Under the pieces are notes generated by a model. It was not told the origin of the DNA and searched no databases. It was given only the letters and a program-made list of their open reading frames with translations. A stretch of 64,000 nucleotides of DNA from Portunus trituberculatus (lineage: Eukaryota > Arthropoda > Malacostraca > Decapoda > Portunidae). How positions within the stretch are numbered: position 1 is the first letter of the stretch; each line of letters begins with the position of its first letter. Below, piece by piece: positions 55,701-64,000 of this stretch. The position numbers and the translations under genes were made by a program. The stretch covers positions 8,110,360-8,174,359 of the forward strand of contig NC_059303.1 of assembly GCF_017591435.1 (NCBI RefSeq), read 5' to 3'.

Positions 55701-58585
55701 AAAAGGTGTTTTATCAAGCAGCAATTAGATATGGCATTTATGCTGAGGTGTTGTAAATTTATCTTTCCATGAGGAACAGAGATTAATTTGCCAAGTGTAC
55801 TCTTCCTTTATACAGATACGAGTGGTCACATGGCATTTGTCCACGGATGACAGATGTGGTGGCCAGCAGGAATAGCATCACAGGGCTCCAGCTACTGCCA
55901 CGCCAGGAGCGCATCTCTTTCACTTTCAGGAAGATTCGGCATGGGGAGTGTTCCTGCCAGAATGCCAGAGTGTGTGACTCTCATGGCAAGGAGCAGAAGA
56001 GTGAGTGGTACATTGTGGAAATTATAATGAAAAAGAGGTAAGAGTTGTAAGCTACTAGTAGTAAAGAGGTGTCAGTGACATGTTCCTTCCTATCAGACTC
56101 CAGTAAGGATGAAAGCAAGCGGAGCACATCCCCCTACGAGCTGCCCAGTGACAGGTCAGCTGCTCGGATCGAGAGGGAACATGTGCTGCAAGTGTATGAC
56201 CAGATAGCAGAGCACTTCAGTGTCACTCGCCACAAGCCTTGGCCACAGGTTCTAGAGGTAAGGCTACTCACTGCCAGGTCAGTCAGTGCCATTATTATCA
56301 CTACTGTCACTTATGTTATAGTTCTAACATCAATCGTCAGGACTATGTCTTGTTTGATCTTCCCATTGACTGTATAGCTTATTGTTCTAAATGTTTAATG
56401 TGCTTTGCTTATCTGTTCTCATTCACTATATATCGTATGAATATCACTCAACCCAGGGTACCACTGTTGCATAGATTGTGCATCTTACAAGTGTCAAAGT
56501 TGAATTAAACTATCACTAAATATGATTATAAATAGAATGACAACTTAGCTGTAGACCATGTGGCAGGGAGTCATGTGGACAGCTAAAGGTTGAGTGAAGT
56601 TGCTGGTGTTCCAAGCCAGCTGCTGGTCATGTTGTGTTCCTAAGGCAGTTTCCTTGAGTTATCCAATTATTCCATGCCTCTAAGTTTTTCCCAGCTTAAT
56701 AAATGTAACTTCAGGAAACCAGTGGCAAGACTGTCTTAATAGGATGGCTTGGACCGGTGGGAGGGTCTGAGCATTGAGCTTGCTTTCCAGTTTGCCACAT
56801 CTAAATTACAAAATATATAAGCAATCCACTATCTTCGTGCCACTCTTTTATTTATTTTGATAACTAATATTTATTTTGTATTAGATTGACCATAATTACT
56901 CCTTAATATGACCTTGTATTCTGCATACATGTCACAACACAAACTAATTATTCATTGATATCATGTGTGATCCAAGTAGAACTTTTTATCTTTTTTCTTT
57001 GAGTGATATTAGATGTAACAGCCTGCCATGTACTTCTACAGTTTGTATTGTCCCTGCCCCGAGGCTCACTGCTGTTGGATGTTGGTTGTGGCAATGGCAA
57101 GTACATGGGCCACAACAAGCAGGTGTTCCAGGTAGGAAACTTTCTAAAGTTGATGATTTCCCATCCTTCCCTTTTGTTGTGCCAATGAACTACTGACAGA
57201 GATATTATTGTGACACACTAGTTGACAGTTACACTCTAAAACTGTTAAATATATCACCTGCAATTCCTTCAAGCCAATGCAATTTTGTCATTAGTTTTAT
57301 TACTAATATTTATAGATTTTAAATTCTTTGGCTACACTTTCCACTGAAGCCTTATATTTGTTTTATTTTTTTTGTCTCTCCATTTGCCCTCCTCAAGTAT
57401 ATCTAGTGTTAAACAAATCAGTCTTCAGTTTGTAAGTATGCCCCTAAGTGGCTAGAGCACTGAAGCATCACTTTACTTCCAGGTGGGTTGTGATACAAGC
57501 TTTGAATTGATGAAAATCTGTAACAATCAAGGTTTTGAAGTTTTGACTAGCAATTGCCTCCAGTTGCCATACCGGGACTATGTATTTGATGCTGCTGTGT
57601 GTATTGCTGTAATTCATCATCTTGCAACGGAAGTAAGTATTCTTTATTGCCTGCATATAATCTTGGCTCTGTAAACAGCTTAGAATAAGAGCCATTAGAT
57701 GAGATTCTGATTTCATCTTTTGGTAATGTGTTGTTTACATATTGATTGGTCTTAGAAAATGTGATAGTTCTTGTTCATAATTTTGAAAGATTAACTAGGA
57801 AACTTGAAGCATTTTATTAACAAGTCAAACATTCATGAAAGTATAAGTAGGTAGGCTTTTGAAAGTTTCTTTCAAGGCATTGTATTAGAGAAAGCTACGT
57901 GTGTCCTTAGAAGCGGCGGCTTGCTGCTGTTCGGGAGATGGTGAGAGTGCTGAACGTGGGAGGACAAGGCCTGATCTATGTGTGGGCCATGGAGCAGCGG
58001 CGTGGGGAAAAGAAGTCAACTTACCTCAAGCAGAACAAGGAAGGTAGTGTTGGTGCAGAGATGATCAAGGATCAGAACATTGAAGAAAAGCCATCGCCTA
58101 ATTATCATCACGATAGAGGTGTTCAAAAAAATGAGGTGGTTAGGTCTGGAGCCACCTCTCTTCCGGTACATGTCAACCGCACTGAATTCATGCAGCAGGA
58201 TATGTTAGTGCCATGGAAATTGAAACCTCCTAAGAAGAATGAGTCAAGGTGTGAGAGGAGGCGGTGTGACAGAGGCTGTGGAGTGGTTCATGGCTCAAGG
58301 AGCAACAGGTCACAGAGTAGTGAATCCACTGTTGACTCACCACAAATTACAAACAATTGTGATGTTTTACCTTCACAGGAAAATGTAAGATGTGATAATT
58401 GTCACTCCAAGTCCAGGAAAAAAATGGTCTGTGCTGAAAGCAGACCAGACCAAGTCTTCCACAGGTACTACCATGTCTTCAAACAAGGAGAACTGGAATC
58501 ATTGTGCAGTCAGCTAAATGTCAAGGTTATTAAATCTTACTATGATGAAGGTAATTGGTGCATTATATTTCAAAAATCAAGTTGA
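52613..58585 (+). CDS. ALKBH8: ALKBH8 tRNA wobble-uridine oxygenase/methyltransferase, 10 coding exons, 717 aa
   Basis: Joins in phase: 52613-52729, 53485-53719, 54147-54284, 54583-54780, 55458-55662, 55816-56000, 56097-56257, 57042-57131, 57483-57632, 57911-58585 (2,154 nt, stop TGA); every intron is GT-AG. Domains seen: N-terminal basic helix (1-39), RRM (40-118), AlkB oxygenase (about 119-352) with iron ligands H234, D236 and H303 and 2OG-binding R330/R336, a Cys cluster (C343, C345, C351), then a SAM methyltransferase (about 400-717) with DVGCGNG at 426-432 and IAVIHH at 484-489. Known role of the family: with TRMT112 the methyltransferase makes mcm5U from cm5U at tRNA position 34, and the oxygenase hydroxylates mcm5U in tRNA-Gly. 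Human ALKBH8 is 664 aa; the extra length here lies mainly in an oxygenase loop (exon 5) and a linker in exon 10. The start is the first ATG in the exon; a second ATG follows two codons later. No break or missing catalytic residue was seen, so it looks functional. Confidence 0.96.
53485..53719 (+). CDS. ALKBH8: ALKBH8 coding exon 2 (RRM)
   Basis: Acceptor ttttgcag at 53,484; donor G|gtaagg, phase 1. Codes residues 40-118 with an RNP2-like HIFIGNAG (40-47) and an RNP1-like KQYSFASF (77-84), matching the ALKBH8 RRM in order and spacing. Confidence 0.93.
54147..54284 (+). CDS. ALKBH8: ALKBH8 coding exon 3 (start of AlkB domain)
   Basis: Acceptor tgacag at 54,146; donor CAAG|gttgga, phase 1. Codes residues 118-164, including a PPGLSVLEDF motif equivalent to PPGLMVVEEI in human ALKBH8, and an LVDW motif. 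Confidence 0.92.
54583..54780 (+). CDS. ALKBH8: ALKBH8 coding exon 4 (AlkB nucleotide-recognition region)
   Basis: Acceptor cctacag at 54,582; donor CAAG|gtaagc, phase 1. Codes residues 164-230, including LKHRQVRHFGYEF and an LTVNRYLPGQG segment just before the iron-binding motif. Both are strongly conserved in ALKBH8. Confidence 0.94.
55458..55662 (+). CDS. ALKBH8: ALKBH8 coding exon 5 (HxD iron-binding motif)
   Basis: Acceptor tcaccag at 55,457; donor AG|gtgaga, phase 2. Codes residues 230-298 with H234-V-D236 followed by THSSF and LSLSLG. A Gly/Ser-rich loop (about residues 262-280, GGGGSNSSTIEGSKDK) is longer than the human equivalent. Ends in LPPRSLSVMTGPAR, the strand before the distal iron ligand. 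Confidence 0.95.
55816..56000 (+). CDS. ALKBH8: ALKBH8 coding exon 6 (distal iron ligand, 2OG arginine, Cys cluster)
   Basis: Acceptor ttatacag at 55,815; donor AGA|gtgagt, phase 1. Codes residues 298-360: YEWSHGI carries the distal iron ligand H303, RISFTFRK carries the 2-oxoglutarate-binding arginine, and CSC...VCDS provides the Cys cluster that holds zinc in the human structure. Confidence 0.95.
56097..56257 (+). CDS. ALKBH8: ALKBH8 coding exon 7 (linker into methyltransferase)
   Basis: Acceptor cctatcag at 56,096; donor GAG|gtaagg, phase 0. Codes residues 360-413: a polar linker, then EREHVLQVYDQIAEHFS and TRHKPWPQVLE, the conserved entry helix of ABH8/TRM9-type methyltransferases. Confidence 0.94.
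57042..57131 (+). CDS. ALKBH8: ALKBH8 coding exon 8 (SAM-binding motif I)
   Basis: Acceptor ttctacag at 57,041; donor CAG|gtagga, phase 0. Codes residues 414-443 with the SAM-binding motif LLLDVGCGNGKY (423-434). Confidence 0.95.
57483..57632 (+). CDS. ALKBH8: ALKBH8 coding exon 9 (methyltransferase core)
   Basis: Acceptor acttccag at 57,482; donor GAA|gtaagt, phase 0. Codes residues 444-493: GCD with the acidic SAM-ribose ligand D447, and AAVCIAVIHHLATE, the motif IV region shared with TRM9. Confidence 0.95.
57911..58585 (+). CDS. ALKBH8: ALKBH8 terminal coding exon 10
   Basis: Acceptor tgtccttag at 57,910; stop TGA at 58,583-58,585. Codes residues 494-717: LIYVWAMEQ, a long low-conservation polar linker, LPVHVNRTEF, LVPWKLK, VFHRYYHVF and a final YYDEGNWCIIFQK that matches the human C-terminus. 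The linker is Ser/Arg/Asn-rich, with several Cys residues. Confidence 0.95.
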   Translation, partial: KRRLAAVREMVRVLNVGGQGLIYVWAMEQRRGEKKSTYLKQNKEGSVGAEMIKDQNIEEKPSPNYHHDRGVQKNEVVRSGATSLPVHVNRTEFMQQDMLVPWKLKPPKKNESRCERRRCDRGCGVVHGSRSNRSQSSESTVDSPQITNNCDVLPSQENVRCDNCHSKSRKKMVCAESRPDQVFHRYYHVFKQGELESLCSQLNVKVIKSYYDEGNWCIIFQKSS

Positions 58586-58902
58586 AAACAACATAATTTT
58601 GTTTTTGCATTTATATGTAGTATAAAACTGCTTTTATAACCTAAATATCATAAACACTTCAGATTTTAAGTGAGAAGGAAATCATAAATGTTAAAATGAC
58701 AATAAGCAGCGAGCTTATGACTGGAAGGAGACCTTTTGTTTTCCCATACAGAAACTTCCTTCATGGAAGAGACCATCATACTAAGATCTTTATGCTGTAT
58801 GCTGTAATGTTGCATCAGTTGTGTGGGAGAAAAAGTAAGGACTTCACTACTCACAGAGAATGTGTTGTCTCCAACACTAGACACACATGTCTCATGAAGT
58901 GT

Positions 58903-58933
<31 letters not shown>

Positions 58934-60050
58934 CTGGTAACTTTTTATTGCCAGGATTTCTGGAAATTCATAATTTTTACATATAGATTATCTGCCATTC
59001 TGCTTTGGATGATGTTTCTTTTCTCTCCAATTCAAATTCATTGCTCTGAAAAGGCAAAACTGACAGACAGACTGTGCACTCTTAGTAATATAGATACGTA
59101 TGTACCTACAGTGGTGGGATTCAGCCAGTTTGCGTCAGTTGGTAAGAACCTGTTCTTGGAAATTAATTCATCCGAAGACCAGTCATTAGCATGGTTAGTT
59201 GTTAGAAACTGGTAGTGAGAGAACATGTTTTCAAGAATTTTGAATCCCACCAGTGCATAGCTAGGTAGTGAACTATGGTAGCAGCATGCTACTGAATATC
59301 CACACTTGGTATAGAACAGCTATAAAGAGGGAATGAAACTCAAGCTTATAAGTGGTACTCGTAGTTTGCATTGGAATGATTAATAGTGCTTCTACAAAAG
59401 TGCTGGAAAACTCCTAACAATTATAACTGAATTGACAGTGAAGTATGTCTGGTCTTCTAATAACTTATAAGCAGCACTGCAAGGTATTCCAGTGTTTTCC
59501 CAAGAGAAGGAAACACTGATATCTAGAATACAGTACTCTGCTGTGAAGTGAAGTTGATACACACTTGCCTTCCCAATGTGTACAAACATTTCTTAGGCCA
59601 GATGTGTGACATCCCAGAAGTGACAAAGCTGTCATGTGTCTAACCATTCAAGAGCAACCCCAAGTCCAAAAGGACAACCTCACACAAAGTATCTGTCAAA
59701 GTATTCTACAATGTGTGTGTGAGAAGATGAAGAAAATCCCTCAGTATTAGGAGATCTATGATACATTTTGCATAATCAAATTGGTGTACTTCATGGCTCA
59801 ATACAACATTATGCCTTCAACTGTGAGCTTCAGCATTGATTATGAAACATACAATTAGCAAGAAACCCATTTTCATACATTTTTATCGTGTTGTGATAAC
59901 TAGGCTTAATCAATTCACTCTTCACTGCCAAACAGCACTGCCATCCTTGTACAGTGTAGCCTGAAACCATTTTTAGCATTTTTATACAAGTAACTTGTAG
60001 AGATATTTGCAAAACTAGTGACTAAATAAAGAAGTGCAGCATTTCCAGTC
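58586..60050 (+). other. probable ALKBH8 3' UTR with polyadenylation signal
   Basis: The first AATAAA after the stop codon is at 60,025-60,030, giving a 3' UTR of about 1.4 kb. It contains a poly-T run near 58,906-58,933 and a hAT-like MITE at 59,109-59,255. Inference: the true cleavage site cannot be seen from sequence alone. Confidence 0.4.
59109..59255. mobile_element. hAT-like MITE, 147 bp, in the ALKBH8 3' region
   Basis: Terminal inverted repeats CAGTGGTGGGATTCA (left) and its complement with one mismatch (right end TGAATCCCACCAGTG). The flanking 8-mers TGTACCTA and CATAGCTA match at 5 of 8 positions, consistent with a decayed 8 bp target duplication. The CAGTGG terminus and an 8 bp duplication are typical of hAT elements. 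No coding capacity. Confidence 0.7.
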
Positions 60051-60471
60051 TCACAGTAATTTTGTTTAATGCTCAAGCAATGTGACTGCCAGAGCCAGAG
60101 ATGATTCCTTTACTAGCTTTGCATTTTGATTTGTAGAAGTTGGATAGTTTGTTAATATTTCTTTTCTCATTTCACATTTCATAAGCTCACTTTAGCTGTG
60201 GATTGCTGCTCAGCTAAATGAGACTCAAGTGATCTCTGTTGCATTTTATTGATTGACTATAAAATGTTAGTGTTAAGAGCAGGTAAATACATAATATCAA
60301 TACCTTTTTTTTTCTTTTTAGTATGCAAATATGCATTCAGCTGCATATGTGCATTATATGTTGTTATTGTATCTTATGTGATTATAAATCTAACCAATGA
60401 TACACTGATTGTTGTCTGAGTGGCTACTGTAATCTAGTCATTTTATGTTCAGTTGTTAATTTGCTCACATG

Positions 60472-60473
<2 letters not shown>

Positions 60474-60545
<72 letters not shown>
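60474..60545. repeat. (GT)n array
   Basis: About 70 bp of GT dinucleotides downstream of the presumed ALKBH8 polyadenylation site. The rest of 60,050-61,010 is AT-rich with no recognised feature. Confidence 0.97.
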
Positions 60546-60547
<2 letters not shown>

Positions 60548-61010
60548 AGGTGTCCATGCATATGTGCATCTGTGCTTATGCACAGAAAGTTGTCAGGTAA
60601 CTCTTGTGTATTCTGTAGCCTGAGTAGAATAGGAATATTCATAATAGTTGTGAGAATGTGAACATTAAACATTGATGAATGGAACATTTGTATCTAATCA
60701 CTCAAGTTATTCAAATATATGCTCCAGAAATTCATTATATTTTCATTTATTTTGTTTATTGATTATTTATTTTATTTATACATTTTTTCATTTTCTAGTG
60801 ACAGCATTTGTGCAGGTATAATGACTTCACGTTAATTGAATCCTTTATTTACTTATTTCATGTATCATGCCTCCAATCATTCTAATTTCTGCTCATCCCT
60901 CCACTACAATATAATCTACACTAGCCCCACACTATCCATTTACAACTACCATTCCAATGTTATTTCATCATACCACTCTGCTTACCCAATCATATTGTAA
61001 CGGCTCAATA

Positions 61011-61098
61011 GTACACACAACAAATTCACAGTGTGAGAGGCTGAACCAGACAGTGGGAAGAATGTGAAGCATTTATTTTATATACTGTATTCAGGTAT
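61011..61098 (+). repeat. direct repeat, left copy (about 85 bp)
   Basis: Sequence beginning acacaacaaattcacagtg recurs at 61,833-61,916 with only a few changes. The right copy is interrupted by SINE copy C. Between the two lie a (CT)n-(TA)n compound array and about 400 bp with no recognised gene. Confidence 0.85.
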
Positions 61099-61318
61099 TT
61101 GATTTTGACAGCTTGAATATATTCTATAATTCAGTCTTATTCCATGATTGAATGTATTTTTCCAGTGTTATTTTATGTCATGGTACCATCTACTGTTCCT
61201 GCACTGGAACAAGTTCATTCTCGAGATTACAGCATGAGCAGGCTGCTTCACCATGGAAGGGAGGTGTGTGGCCACTGGATAGCTGTGTTGTGCCTGGAGT
61301 TTCTGAATATAGTGTATA

Positions 61319-61439
<121 letters not shown>

Positions 61440-61832
61440 TACGTAGGATTAGGAAATATTGCATGCAGTATCTAGTCATCAAAATAATGAGGCTCGATCA
61501 ATGGTGCAGCGAAAGCTTTCCTTTTATCTTGCGGCGTATCTGTGTATATCATAGATAAAAGATATCGAGGTTCAGTCACATGATAGTTTGTTTATGACCA
61601 ATGAATAAACTGAGTTACGCGTATTAGCAGTTATGCGTATCAGATTCCAGCAAAAGTAGCTTGACATGGCTGTGTTCATTTACTTATTGTGTGCATAGAG
61701 CTTACTCTACCTTCTAGCCGTGACCTGATGAAGCTACTTTCCCTTCATCAGTGACAATAAATGTATTTGACGGACGGGGTGAAAAAAAGATGAGTGCATA
61801 ATATTTACTTCGGGTAGCATGTTACAACCAAG

Positions 61833-61916
61833 TACACAACAAATTCACAGTGTGAGAGGCTGAACCATAGAGTGGGAAGAATGTGAAGCATTTATTTTAT
61901 ATACTGCATTCAGGTA
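61833..61916 (+). repeat. direct repeat, right copy (SINE junction)
   Basis: Right copy of the 61,011 repeat; diverges exactly at 'ttcaggta' where SINE copy C begins. Confidence 0.85.
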
Positions 61917-62214
61917 GCTCAGTGGTTAGAGCGCTGGTTTTACAAGCCAGAGGACCGGGGTTCGATTCCCCGGCCGGGTGGAGATATTTGGGTGTGTCTC
62001 CTTTCACGTGTAGCCCCTGTTCACCTAGCAGTGAGTAGGTACGGGATGTAAATCGAGGAGTTGTGACCTTGTCCCGGTGTGTGGTGTGTGCCTGGTCTCA
62101 GGCCTATCCGAAGATCGAAAATAAAATGAGCTCTGAGCTCGTTCCGTAGGGTAACGTCTGGCTGTCTCGTCAGAGACTGCAGCAGATCAAACAGTGAAAC
62201 ACACACACACATTA
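61907..62214 (+). mobile_element. tRNA-derived SINE copy C
   Basis: Plus strand. Head from GGTAGCTCAGTGGTTAGAGC with anticodon loop TTTACAA (C to T change against copy B), B box GGTTCGATTCC, body nearly identical to copy B, and a short (CA)n tail at about 62,200-62,211. It lacks the first acceptor-stem bases and is joined directly to an 80 bp sequence that also occurs at 61,011. Confidence 0.8.
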
Positions 62215-62589
62215 CAAGTTGCTGACTCGCTTATTCTGCTTTATCAAATCATGCATAGTAATGTTTTAGCGACCGTGAGCCATTTCTACAGGTTTTCAAG
62301 ACGGCCATTGCTACTTACTGTCTTTTTTATTCGGTGAAACCATGGAAGTATGATTGGATATCCTTGAGTGGAACTGAAAAGGATTGTTAATAAATGGATA
62401 AATAAATATACAGACAAATAAGACAACACTGGTTTGAGGATAGATTAAAAAGAGATGAGTAAATGTCTAAGTAAACATAAAAAGTGCATATATTTTTTTG
62501 TATTGTAAAATGAAAGACGTGAAGGAAAGGAAAGTAAAGAAACCAAACACAGATAGAGGGAAGACCCAGGAAGACTGGAAGACCCTGAC

Positions 62590-62754
62590 TTTGTGGGCAC
62601 CGATGCAAAGGGTGAACAGTGAGCAGAGGCAGCCACAGCAGCGAGCCGAGCAGTGAGCAGTGTTGTCAGCTGTCACCACCTACGGTCCCGTGCTCGCTCC
62701 TGCTCCGTGTAGCCAGCGTTTTTTTTCACCGAGTGTGGCCGTCTAGTCGTCAAA
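62590..62754 (+). promoter_or_regulatory. putative 5' UTR and promoter-proximal region of flower
   Basis: GC content rises from about 62,590 with repeats of a 'gcagcgagc/gagcagtgagcag' kind, then Ser/Pro-codon-like leader sequence up to the ATG at 62,755. No in-frame upstream ATG is obvious in the last 100 bases. The start site is not identifiable. Confidence 0.35.
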
Positions 62755-62836
62755 ATGGCAAGCGGAGGACAACAAGTGGAATTACCGTGGTGGCAGAAAT
62801 ACCTAGCCCGAGGAGTGGGCTGCGGGGGAGGCGTTA
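62755..62836 (+). CDS. flower: Flower (calcium channel flower / CACFD1) coding exon 1
   Basis: Start ATG with good context (caaaATGG), 27 codons plus one base, donor A|gtgagt at 62,836/62,837. The protein begins MASGGQQVELPWWQKYLARG and GVGCGGGV. The proline-Trp-Trp/KY/G-V-G-x-GGG pattern matches the N-terminus of arthropod Flower proteins just before transmembrane segment 1. Flower is a four-pass presynaptic vesicle membrane protein that takes part in Ca2+-dependent endocytosis and cell competition (family knowledge). The next exon at 63,935 joins in phase and supports the call. The rest of the gene is beyond the window. Confidence 0.85.
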
Positions 62837-63475
62837 GTGAGTTCAATATTGAACAGTTGTTTGTGTTTCTTGCTGTGCACATCACTTGTTTTCCATCATA
62901 CAAGGATCGTTATTATTGTGTTCAATTTCCTTACCATGTGTCGTGTTACATAGTAGATTCCCTCCCGCCATGGTACATTTATTGGTTTGAGTGGCGCTTC
63001 AACCAATACTGCTTGGACCATTTCTTGCTCCACTTTATCCTGCCGGAAATTAAAAACAAGTTTCCTTTATGAGGGTCCAGGGGAGGGGCAGGAGGTTACC
63101 AAATGTTGGGTTAGGTCAGTGTACCTCATGGGAAATCAAGAATGCCTGAGGGAGGTCAAAGCCCCACCATCCCCCACCCCTGTTTAGAGGTTACAGGGTA
63201 AGAGGGAAAAAAAAACCTCCATTCTTCCTCCTTTTAGTTAGGTTAGGTTAGTTTGCCTTATAGGGGATCCAGTAGGTTAGGAAGGGTCAAGGAAACTGTA
63301 AATTTATTCATTACATATTTGTTGCAAAGAACATTTACATTTTTCTAAGAATAATTATTGCCAGAAGAAATGGGTCGAAATGAAGATACTAAATTTTTAC
63401 CCACCACATAGACTAGACGGCACTAAGCCCTGGCCACACACTTTACTTCACAGGCATACTGCTTCTTAGAAAATG

Positions 63476-63543
<68 letters not shown>

Positions 63544-63934
63544 TCACAACTAATTGATAGTGTAACAGATTGCCAACTGTACTTGTATAGCTTCACCAAC
63601 ACAGCAAATGTTATATGTAGAGATATTGTCATTCTGATTTATCATTGATTCAACTGAGAATATTGCCTTCTGTTCTCAAATAGTATTCAGTGTCACAGTG
63701 GAAAAAATTGGAGGCTGCCGTGCTGGACCCAAAGGCCCATTGGGGTCCTGTGCTGGAGATCGTCCATTTAATTTGTCATCCCTTAAGAAATGAAAATGGG
63801 CCATCCCTGTCTCCCCACACACTGTCACACACTATGTACATATTCTCTCCTTCAGCCATCACAGTTTCATTACTTGAGACAATAACACCCTCTGTGAAGG
63901 AACCCCATCAGTGATTGACATTACTCCTCAACAG
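62837..63934 (+). other. flower intron 1 with (TA)n array
   Basis: GT-AG intron of 1,098 bp. Contains a short (TTAGG)-like stretch near 63,236-63,255 and a (TA)n array at 63,478-63,540. No other coding potential recognised. Confidence 0.7.
63478..63540. repeat. (TA)n array in flower intron 1
   Basis: About 63 bp of TA. Confidence 0.97.
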
Positions 63935-64000
63935 TTGCACTGGGCCTGGGGCTGTTCAACTGCATCAGCTTTTCTGCCTGGTGTATTGTAGGTGGAATAT
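63935..64000 (+). CDS. flower: Flower coding exon 2 (partial, cut by window end)
   Basis: Acceptor ctcaacag at 63,934. In phase with exon 1 (A|TT gives Ile28), it codes ALGLGLFNCISFSAW followed by CIVGGI (residues 29-49), the first membrane segment. The GLFNCI core is also found in human CACFD1. The exon runs off the right edge. Confidence 0.85.

Noticed and set aside
61715..61780. Hammerhead ribozyme or Penelope-type 'CTGATGAAG' motif
   Set aside because: CTGATGA is present and pairs with CTTCATCAG as a small hairpin, but the GAAA strand and the third stem of a hammerhead are missing; too little to call a Penelope element.

Overview
This is eukaryotic, arthropod-type genomic DNA. A decapod crustacean, probably a brachyuran crab, is the best guess. 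The reasons are GT-AG introns, exons that read clearly as ALKBH8 and the calcium channel Flower, arthropod-type (TTAGG) telomere-like motifs, tRNA-derived SINEs with (CA)n tails, and an extreme load of (CT)n/(GA)n, (AC)n and purine-rich microsatellites. The species call is inference. Nothing bacterial, no rRNA and no CRISPR array was seen.

Layout. About 1-42 kb is a gene-poor 'microsatellite ocean'. It holds dinucleotide arrays (the longest are (CT)n at 16.2-16.5 kb and (AC)n at 17.9-18.1 kb), trinucleotide blocks, and kilobase-scale stretches that are almost pure purine or almost pure pyrimidine on one strand. It also holds many unrelated local tandem duplications with units of 100-270 bp. 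Scattered through it are nine copies of a ~210 bp MITE that begins and ends at TTAA, and four copies of another dispersed element, one of which has grown an internal ~31 bp minisatellite. One short first exon with a signal peptide and a good splice donor (minus strand, 37.4-37.5 kb) is the only plausible gene piece I found there.

About 42-50 kb is transitional. It has a tandem duplication at 43.05 kb, two decayed mobile-element coding remnants (a LINE reverse-transcriptase C-terminus at 44.0-44.4 kb and a broken two-exon transposon-like gene at 46.0-46.9 kb, both minus strand), and a head-to-tail pair of tRNA-headed SINEs at 48.8-49.4 kb.

About 50.6-64 kb is genic. ALKBH8 runs on the plus strand from a GC-rich 5' UTR exon near 50.7 kb through ten coding exons (52,613-58,585) that join in phase into a 717-residue protein. 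In order it has an RNA-binding domain, an AlkB-type 2-oxoglutarate/Fe(II) oxygenase and a SAM methyltransferase, the architecture of the tRNA wobble-uridine modification enzyme. Its presumed 3' UTR contains a hAT-like MITE. Downstream and in the same direction, the first two coding exons of the Flower membrane protein start at 62,755 and leave the window at 64,000. The two genes have no known shared pathway; their adjacency is just gene order.
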